From contig CM034233.1 of NCBI GenBank assembly GCA_019916065.1, positions 55,235,947-55,299,946 on the forward strand: a DNA stretch of 64,000 bases. The letters are read 5' to 3'. Positions 57,272 through 64,000 of the stretch are shown piece by piece. The position numbers were made by a program, and so were the translations under genes. Origin of the DNA: Vitellaria paradoxa. Taxonomy: Eukaryota > Streptophyta > Magnoliopsida > Ericales > Sapotaceae. Numbering within the stretch: the first letter of the stretch is position 1; every line of letters starts with the position of its first letter. The notes beneath the pieces were generated by a model. The model searched no databases and was not told where the DNA came from. It was given only the letters and a program-made list of their open reading frames with translations.

Positions 57272-59213
57272 CTACATATCAAGGCTCACCCCTTCAACAC
57301 TTTTAGGGGTGTGGGAGACATACAAATCACTCTTTCTAACCCAAACAATTCTTATTTTTGAAAAATCATTTTGAGTCTTGGGTTTGTTGGGTTTTCGACC
57401 AATAGGTTTTGAAAAATTTTTCTTTATGTTTTTCCTCACTGGCCAAGTCATGTAAGGTTTAAAATCAAAACAAGACTTTTGAAACCTTACAGGATGAAAC
57501 CTATTTGACACTTGAAGATTAGATTTCAAAGAATTCCTAGTGTCAACATAGGATAAAGGAAGCCCAAATAATTTGTGACAGTGTGGTCTTGTGTGTCCAG
57601 GTATGCCACAATGAAAACATGTAAGAACAAACTTATGTTTCAAGTTTGTGGTCATACCTTAAGGCTTTTGAAAGTAAGCTCTTGACTGATTACCTTTCTT
57701 GGGTTGAGGAGCTTTGACTGTTTTTGAAGCTGTTGTCTTTGGGGAACTGGGTGTAGCTTTAGCTTCGAGAGTGTCCACTTGCATACCAGCGTAGCCAAGT
57801 CCTCTTTTGTCACGTGGGTTCCTTTGTATCCCAAGTATGTCCTCTTGAGTTGCATGGATTGCAACTTACTCTGGGCATCTTTCACATCTTTTTCTTTTTG
57901 TTCCAACTTGCCCTTAAGTGCTGCTATCAACTCTTCTTGAGTTTTCTTGTTTGCTTCAACACCTTCACATTTGGCTTGCAATTCTTCCAGAGCAATTTTT
58001 ATACTGTCTCTCTCCCTTTTTAACATCTTGTTCTTTACCATCAACTTTTTGTTTTGCTTGTGGAGCTTTCGACAGTCTTGGTACAATTGTTCATAAGCCT
58101 CTTCAACATCTACTTCCTCATCAGAATCTTCTTCATCTTCACTTTCAGAGTATTTTTCTTTCTTGCTTGCAAAAGAGGATGACTCAGCTAAATTAGAGGG
58201 GCACCAGCTCTAACCATGAAAGCTGTGTAATTCTCTAGGAAATCATCCAACAAAAAGAAGGTACTCGACTGATCATCTGAATCATCGAGTGTTGCATTGA
58301 GAACCTTCTTCTTACCCTTCTTGTTCCCACAGTCTTGGGCTATGTGACCATAACCTTGGCACTCGTAGCACTTCACTCCCTTGGACTTGTTCTCCTTCTT
58401 TTTCTTCTCCGAAGATTTCTCTACTTCCTCATTCTTATTCATCTTTCCTTGCTTGCTATCTTTCGTTTTGAAGAATTTTCTGATTTTCTTGGTGTAGATA
58501 GCCAATTCTTCGGGAGAGGGGATTGACTCATCATTACTAGAGGAGGACTCGTCTTCCTTCACCATTTTTAAGGCAACTCCTCTAGACTTCGGTTTGATCA
58601 TGTTAGCTTCATAAGTCTGTAGGGAGCCAACCAAGTCTTCCACCCTCATTGAATCAATATCCCTAGCCTCTTCAATAGCTGTAACTTTTGCTTGGAATGA
58701 CATAGGTAGGGATCGGAGAATCTTACTTACAATCTTTCGGTTTGGAATCGGTTCTCTAATATCGCAGAGCTTTGCATAAAAATAATCAAAGGGTTCATCT
58801 TCAGCCATCTTCAAACTTTCAAACTCCGAGGTTACTTTTTGTAGCTTGGACTTCTTAACAGTAGAATTCCCTTCATGCGTCAACTCCAAAATCTTCCAAG
58901 CCTCATTCGCAATCTCACAACTAGAAATTCTTCTAAATTCATCGGCGGAGACTGCACAGAAAATATAACTCAGAGCCTTGTAGTTCAACTCTGCTTTCTC
59001 TTACTCAGCCCTTGTCCACAAATCCATAGGCTTGTCAACTATTTCATTATTAATAGAGTGAGTTGGTTTTACCCAATCTTTTTCAATGGCCAACCAAACA
59101 TTAACGTTCAATGAGATCAAGTACGCTCTCATTCAAACCTTCCAATATGCATAATTGGTGCCATCAAACCATGAAAGTCTCGTGCTCGAGCCGCCTTCTC
59201 TAGGTGGATCCAT
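57272..59213 (-). pseudogene. Element B gag (copia/SIRE-type), full length but broken
   Basis: The start is placed at 59213 (MDPPREGG), shortly after the primer site. The N-terminal UBN2/gag region has FDGTNYAYWKV, NEAWKILELTHEG and VSKILRSLPMSFQAKVTAIE. Then come a basic stretch, an intact CCHC knuckle CYECQGYGHIAQDC, an acidic segment, a coiled coil, a second intact knuckle CFHCGIPGHTRPHC and the terminal VWVRKSDLYVSH, where pol would begin in complete relatives. Lesions: stops shortly after the start (following YAYWKV) and before KAELNYKAL, a one-base loss near 58196 and another shift near 57655. A two-knuckle, coiled-coil gag is unusual for copia and defines this family. Confidence 0.9.
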
Positions 59214-59253
59214 CTAGCAAGTAATCGGATCACGTTTTGTTCTAAAAAATGTA

Positions 59254-59270
59254 CCTACTTTGATACCAAT
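59254..59270 (-). other. Element B primer-binding site
   Basis: The minus strand reads ATTGGTATCAAAGTAGG directly after the 5' LTR, a variant of the Met-tRNA site used by SIRE-type elements. Confidence 0.88.
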
Positions 59271-60409
59271 TGAAAACTTTGAGATATGCTGATGAGGATC
59301 CCAATCAATCAAACACAACCACACACAGAGATGAATAGAAGGCGAGATATAGAAGAAACGAAGAAACCCACAAAGGGAAACCTCAAATAAAAATTTCACT
59401 AATAAACAAATGTTGGTTACAAACTTAACCCCTCGATAGATTAACTCCTTGACTCTATACTGTAGTTGACATTTGCTCGAATCCTCGATTCACCAACTCT
59501 TTTAGCGAAAGCCCTTCAACTCCTCGAAGGCACAAGATTGACTCCTCAGTCACTTTGTTGAATCCTCAGTGTGCTGAATCCATAGCGCTCACAAAACCTA
59601 AATCCGAACTCCTTTAGATTGAACATGAACCGTGTTAGCTAAGTTTTGGAGAGAATGATCAATCTTTAAGGCTCACAATCTCATGTGTATTCTCTCGGTG
59701 TGTGTGTCTCTCTGAACTTGAAAACCCCAAGAGATATTTATAGACAAACCAAGGTGGCTCGGACTATTGAAGTGGTGTGTAGCTGAAGTTCTAACGTGAC
59801 ACTCTGCCAGTATTTTGATCATATCTTTTCACTCACAATTCATATTGACCTGATTCTTTTTGCGTTGGAAAGAAGACTCAAAGGGCTACAACTTTTGTGT
59901 TTTAGCCGAAGCCTGAATCTGTCATCTTCGAGGTCAAAATTGTATTGGAAGTTGAGAATAGAAAGCTCTCATACTGGTACCTTGCGGGAACTCGCGTGAA
60001 AGGCGCACCTGCGACCTTCCAGCGGTCTTCCCGTGGCCTTCCCGTGGCCTTCCCATGATCTTCCCGCGACTCAGAGCAGCCTTCCCGCACAGCTTAATCT
60101 CTCTCGGCTTTTTCCCGTGGCCAACTGCGGTCTTCCCGCATTCTTCCTGCGTTATTCAATTCCGAATCTCTTCAGGACTTCTAGCCACTTTGGAAACTTG
60201 ATTTTCAACCTCTTCAAGACTTCTAACCATTTTTGAAACTTGATTTTCAACCTCTTCAAGACTTCTAACCCCTTTGAAAACTTGATTTTCTGAGACATTT
60301 TTGAATTTTAATCGACTTAGGACTCTAGTGTCGTAGCCTACACTGAGTCTAAAGTACATAAAATTCTATTTGATCATGGATTTGCCAAATTACAATTTTA
60401 GCCTTAACA
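59271..60409 (-). repeat. Element B 5' LTR (1139 bp)
   Basis: Outer end TGTTAAGG is read from 60409. It contains three 42-bp repeats (60168-60290) and a cluster of CCTTCCCGTGG-like repeats at 60015-60100. Confidence 0.93.
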
Positions 60410-60414
60410 AAATA

Positions 60415-61096
60415 TGACCCAAACGCTTATGCAATAACATAAAAGACTTTTCTGTAGTTAAAGGTCATTTGGAAATAACCGTATCAACATGCATAGAAAC
60501 ACTATCTTTTGAAGACAAAGATAATTTATAATGATCATCACAAAGATAAAAATTTCTAACAATAATGGAGTTAAGTCTCAGTTCAACTTTATTTAAACTA
60601 ATATTCAAAACATAACCATCTTTATCAAGTTTGCTAATAAAAATCAAATTCCATCTTGATGGCGATACATAAAAATCTCATTAAGGACAAGTTTAAAACT
60701 AGAATCTAAAATTAAGTTAACATCTCCTATTAGCTTGACTTGGACTCTAACTCTATTTTCCATGACCAAATGGGTCTCTTTTTCACTTGGTTTCTGTTTA
60801 TTTGTTAACCCCTACAAAGTATTGCGAATTTGCACAAATGCTTCAATATCAATCCACCAAGAATTTAAAGGAACATCAACTAAATGGGATTCAAAACAAA
60901 CAAAAGCTAAATTTTTACCTTCCTCTTTCTTCTTGTCTAGCCAGTTCTTATACTTAGTGCACCCATGCCTTCTATGACGTGGGCATGACTGCAAACAAGT
61001 TCCTAAGTCAATTGGATCATTAGAAGCCCAAGAAGACGGAGAAATTAGTGGGTCCAATGACATGGCAACAAGGGTGATGGGGACAATGATATGCAT
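60415..61096 (-). pseudogene. Element C gag end, protease and pre-integrase remnant
   Basis: YKNWLDKKKEEGKNLAFVCF and LVDVPLNSWWID lead into the copia protease, where the expected active-site D-S/T-G-A reads DIEA, so it is inactivated. The pre-integrase part has IFISKLDKDGYVLNISLNK and NFYLCDDHYKLSLSS and ends HKRLGHI, the His half of the zinc finger, at element B. Confidence 0.85.
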
Positions 61097-61626
61097 TTGT
61101 ATTTCAAATATTCCCAGTAAAAATGCAATATGAATCAGATATGCTAATTTAGGATTTGAAAATTTTTGGAGAGAGAAATTTATTTACTTTCCTTAGATAA
61201 TTTTATTTAGTTTCTTTAGGTAGTTGCATTGTATTTTATTTTATTTTAGTCTTAGCCTATGTAAAGGTTAGGAATTACAAGATATTGGCCATTTTTTTCA
61301 TTATTGTTGCATTTCAAACTATGTTGAGAGATTTGTTTCACTAATTTTCACCTGAAAGATTAAGGCTTACATGCTTCCGATTACGTCCTTATATGACCTT
61401 TTCTTTTGCAAAGCCAATACATTTTTTCTTTCTTTATAGCCATTTTGGGACTAAGATTGTGAGTCTGACCATGGTAAACCCTTTAACCCTTATTAGAGTG
61501 ACTAGGCTTTAACCACTTATGGTTCCTAAAATTCTTTTGAGTTGAGCAATGAAGCAGGGAGACAACTAGGACATTCACATCTTTTGTAAGGTTACTAAAT
61601 TCTCTCTCTTTACGTTGTTTTTCTTC
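61097..61626 (-). other. Element C internal sequence, decayed
   Basis: The stretch between gag and zinc-knuckle/protease remnants. No clear frame, probably degenerate gag plus inserted or rearranged DNA. Confidence 0.4.
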
Positions 61627-62221
61627 TTATTGAGCCCATTTGACAATGAGTTCATCTATAAACCATTTCTCATTAACAACATTATAGGCAATTTTAAGCT
61701 GAACTAAATTGGCTAGGAAGAGTTCTAAGGACTTTAAGAATAATGAACTCATTAGGTAAGATAATATTAAGGGATTTAAGTTGATTATGATAATAGACCA
61801 TCCTATAGATATAGTGTTTGACCCTTTCTGCACCATCATATCTCATATCCATTAGCTTCCTCATAAGCTCACCTAACTCAACATTATCAGTTTCTAGGAA
61901 TCTATTTCCTATGGCATCAAAGAGTATTTTTGCATTACTACTATTTGGTATAGAACCCAGAATATTCTCAATAACAAATTTCTTAATGGCCATTACACAT
62001 AATCTATTAGCTTTCTCCTCCTTTAGATAAGCTTCATTGTGTTCAGCCGTACTATCAGCTGTAAGTGTAGGTGACTCAGGCTCATACAAGGCCATATCAA
62101 GATCACTCAATCCCAATGCAAACTCCATATCTAATTTCCATTTTTTATAATTTGCTCCAATCAAAACTTGAATACTATCTAATTGATTATTTGTAGCAAA
62201 AGTAACTAGACATGTGAACAT
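61627..62221 (-). pseudogene. Element C gag remnant
   Basis: Two overlapping minus-strand frames (62221-61694, 61839-61627) give LIGANYKKWKLDMEFALGL, LDMALYEPESPTL, NRLCVMAIKKFVIENILGSI and VLRTLPSQFSSA, continuing with IAYNVVNEKWFIDELI. This is the retrotransposon copia-type gag domain with a frame break between the two parts. Confidence 0.85.
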
Positions 62222-63058
62222 AACATATTATAATAAGTAAACATAGGCATAATCAAATAAAGAATATATTTTATCTAAAAGAGAGTCCAGGCACATCATT
62301 ACGTAATCACCTTTGGGTAGATAATATAATATACAAATAGGTCCCTCCAATATTGAAGACAATATAAGAAACATTATTTTAAAAATGTATCTCCTTTAGT
62401 AGATAGTTATTTAAAACATACGTATGCACTTCAATACAAAATTCCAAGATAATCTTAAATATTGCATATAATAACTTCCTTTTGGCAAGCTATTATATAC
62501 ATCTTGGAAAATTTAATCCCACACACATCAAGTATAAGAGTTCAACTTTGGTAGCACATATTTAAAGAGATTTACACACAATCTATTAGCTTTCACAATC
62601 ATTAGAATGCCAATGTAAATAAAACTTTAATTTTACATATATCATGGATGGCATTCTAAAATAGTTGAATTCACAATTCATTACTAGGTATGCAAACAAG
62701 CTATTTTAGAGTGCCATCCCTAATATATGTAACTTAATGCTTTAATGTGATCTTGCAGAAGCCCACAAGCTATTTTATAATGCACCAAAAGAGAAAATGT
62801 ATTGGGAATGGAAGAGTTTGAAACTTTCTACCATGCTGCAAATCACTTTTGCCCAAGTACAACTTTTGTGTCTTTGACTTTTTAACACGACAAGCATAAC
62901 AAATATTTTTTTTTAATAATTCAATATCCAAATGTATACGCACAGCAAATAGCCATGTCTTATCTACTACTTTTATGCAATGAAAAATCTTTCACCTAGA
63001 TTAATTAAAAGGAAAATTTAGAACTCAAATATAATTATGGTTTCAACTTTATGAACCA
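62222..63058 (-). other. Element C 5' leader region
   Basis: AT-rich DNA between the primer site and gag. An approximate inverted pair, CATTCTAAAATAG near 62651 and CTATTTTAGAGTG near 62701, is present. No gene was recognised. Confidence 0.5.
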
Positions 63059-63073
63059 AGCTCTGATACCATT
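63059..63073 (-). other. Element C primer-binding site
   Basis: The minus strand reads AATGGTATCAGAGCT next to the 5' LTR, complementary to initiator Met-tRNA. Confidence 0.9.
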
Positions 63074-63548
63074 TGTTAAAATTCAATATTTCATATAAAT
63101 CATGAATAGAATTTGAAATGACATAATATCATTCCCTTAAATAATATGATTAGAATACACAATGTAGCCGGATTGAGAATCCATTATAATAGTTTCCTTG
63201 TCTTGTTAACGATTTTGGACTTATCATGCACACCTCTCCTTTTCTACAAACTCTAATGGGTGGAGGATATAGTGAATTCTTTTTATATCGTAGATAGGAT
63301 AAAGAGGATCTAAACACTTATATATATATATATATATTAACCCTAATGGGGTATTCTCATAATAACCCTAATAGGCTCCACATTTAAACCCAAACCTCAT
63401 GACTATAGATTTGACCCAATAATCTTTAATAATCAATTATATTAATTGGATCCTTAACAGTATTTTGGATTGGTATACTAACTTGGTTTTTTTTTTAAAT
63501 AAAGAAAACCACAGTCAATAAAGCCCACATTATGAAAAATGTCTAATA
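63074..63548 (-). repeat. Element C 5' LTR (475 bp)
   Basis: Homologous to 49147-49638 and followed by the second ATCAA. A TA repeat lies at about 63320-63338. Confidence 0.9.
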
Positions 63549-64000
63549 ATCAAAGCCTAGAATTTGACCAACTTTATTTACATACACACACACACACACA
63601 TATATATTTCTAATCCTCTCATCATGAGTATTTCCACTGCCTCCACTAATATTACCATAGCCACTGTTGCCCATCATCCCTCATTCACTCCTATTCTCAA
63701 ACTTCAACATCTTATCACAATAAAACTCACCCAAAACAATTATCTACTAAGGAAAACACAACTTGTTTCCTATTTACGAAGCCAACTTTTATTTGGTTTT
63801 ATTTATGGATCCTACCCTCCACCTATACTTCAGCTCCCTGCTCCCACTATTGCAGTTGCCTCTAGCACAACAATCTCTATTTTAAATATTCCTCCCACTA
63901 TTCCAAATCTCGATTATGTTATGTGGGTTCAACAAGATCAAATGATCCTTAGTGCCATCATATTCTCGCTGTTCAAGTAAGTTCTTTCCCATATAGTTGT
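63549..64000 (+). pseudogene. Copia element E leader and gag N-terminus, cut by window end
   Basis: After element C the leader of E resumes (AGCCTAGAATTTGACC). Gag is taken to start at 63624 (MSISTAST) and reads LTQNNYLLRKTQLVSYLRSQ, then LFGFIYGSYPPP and VMWVQQDQMILSAI, the hallmark N-terminal gag segment of plant copia elements. A TAA at 63978 interrupts the frame, and homologous reading (VLSHIV) continues past it to the window edge. The 3' LTR must lie outside the window. Confidence 0.82.

Larger units (their letters stand above)
54810..60414 (-). mobile_element. Element B: SIRE-like copia, gag-only (TR-GAG type), inside element C
   Basis: AAATA at 54810-54814 and 60410-60414 is the 5-bp duplication. 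LTRs are 54815-55951 (3') and 59271-60409 (5'). The primer site TTGGTATCAAAGTAGG lies left of the 5' LTR and the polypurine tract CCAAAGGGGGAGAT next to the 3' LTR. Internal DNA is 3.3 kb with gag only. The target is the integrase zinc finger of element C: the host frame ends at RLGHI on the right and resumes at SKSSKTH on the left. In about 410 aligned bases the LTRs differ at about 39 sites, mostly transitions. Confidence 0.95.
49147..63548 (-). mobile_element. Element C: Ty1/copia retrotransposon, itself carrying three insertions
   Basis: The LTRs are 49147-49638 and 63074-63548, flanked by ATCAA at 49142-49146 and 63549-63553. The primer site AATGGTATCAGAGCTTG is read from 63073 leftward. 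The coding order on the minus strand is gag, protease, integrase, reverse transcriptase, RNase H, all decayed. Removing element B, solo LTR D and LTR G leaves about 6.5 kb. The LTRs differ at about 22 of the first 160 aligned sites (roughly 14%) plus indels, so it is older than element B inside it. The minus-strand LTR starts TATTAG instead of TG in both copies. Confidence 0.92.

Noticed and set aside
49147..63548. Endogenous pararetrovirus
   Set aside because: Integrase precedes reverse transcriptase, LTRs and a Met-tRNA primer site are present, and there is no movement-protein-like sequence. The order is Ty1/copia.

Overview
This is plant nuclear DNA, almost certainly a eudicot and probably woody. 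It is AT-rich and made mostly of transposable elements. I support only two intact host genes: a three-exon UPF0235/DUF167 gene (minus, 15741 to 12539) and a single-exon GRAS transcription factor of the NSP2/SCL26 type (minus, 32195 to 30642). The species cannot be named from the sequence. No complete rRNA or tRNA gene was found.

Layout. 1-12079: a decayed PIF/Harbinger-like DNA transposon (transposase scraps and a MYB/SANT-like ORF on the minus strand, a candidate terminal repeat ending at 12079) appears to host an L1-type LINE (minus, poly-A tail at 1958). The LINE is split by a Ty1/copia element (5733-10727: 180-bp LTRs, 5-bp duplication GACAA). 12300-15800: the UPF0235 gene with a 2.7-kb second intron. 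16034-21017: hAT-type MITEs, one with a perfect 8-bp duplication and a second copy that contains another MITE. 23360-29909: the 3' half of a Ty3/gypsy element with a broken plant-mobile-domain gene antisense to its LTR, four minisatellite arrays and a 678-bp LTR. 30642-32195: the GRAS gene. 33662-34354: a tandem duplication and a MITE. 38445-39215: a complete Cassandra TRIM whose LTRs carry a 5S-rRNA-like segment.

40326-45073 and 54810-60414 hold two related non-autonomous SIRE-like copia elements (here A and B). They have LTRs of about 1.0-1.1 kb and gag but no pol, the TR-GAG architecture. Between them lie a palindromic MITE and a tRNA-derived SINE with a 17-bp duplication. 48956-64000 is a multi-level nest. 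Copia E (plus) was hit inside its primer-binding site by copia C (49147-63548, minus). C was then hit by solo LTR D (50729-52352), gypsy-type LTR G (about 52950-53632) and element B (inside the integrase zinc finger). LTR differences counted by eye (C about 14%, B about 9-10%) agree with this order.

The element genes are nearly all broken by in-frame stops, many explainable as C-to-T (or G-to-A) changes such as CGA to TGA, as expected of methylated repeats. The host genes show no functional link to each other. The most notable features are the antisense plant-mobile-domain gene with its repeat arrays, the gag-only element pair, the 5S-bearing TRIM and the exactly resolvable nest.
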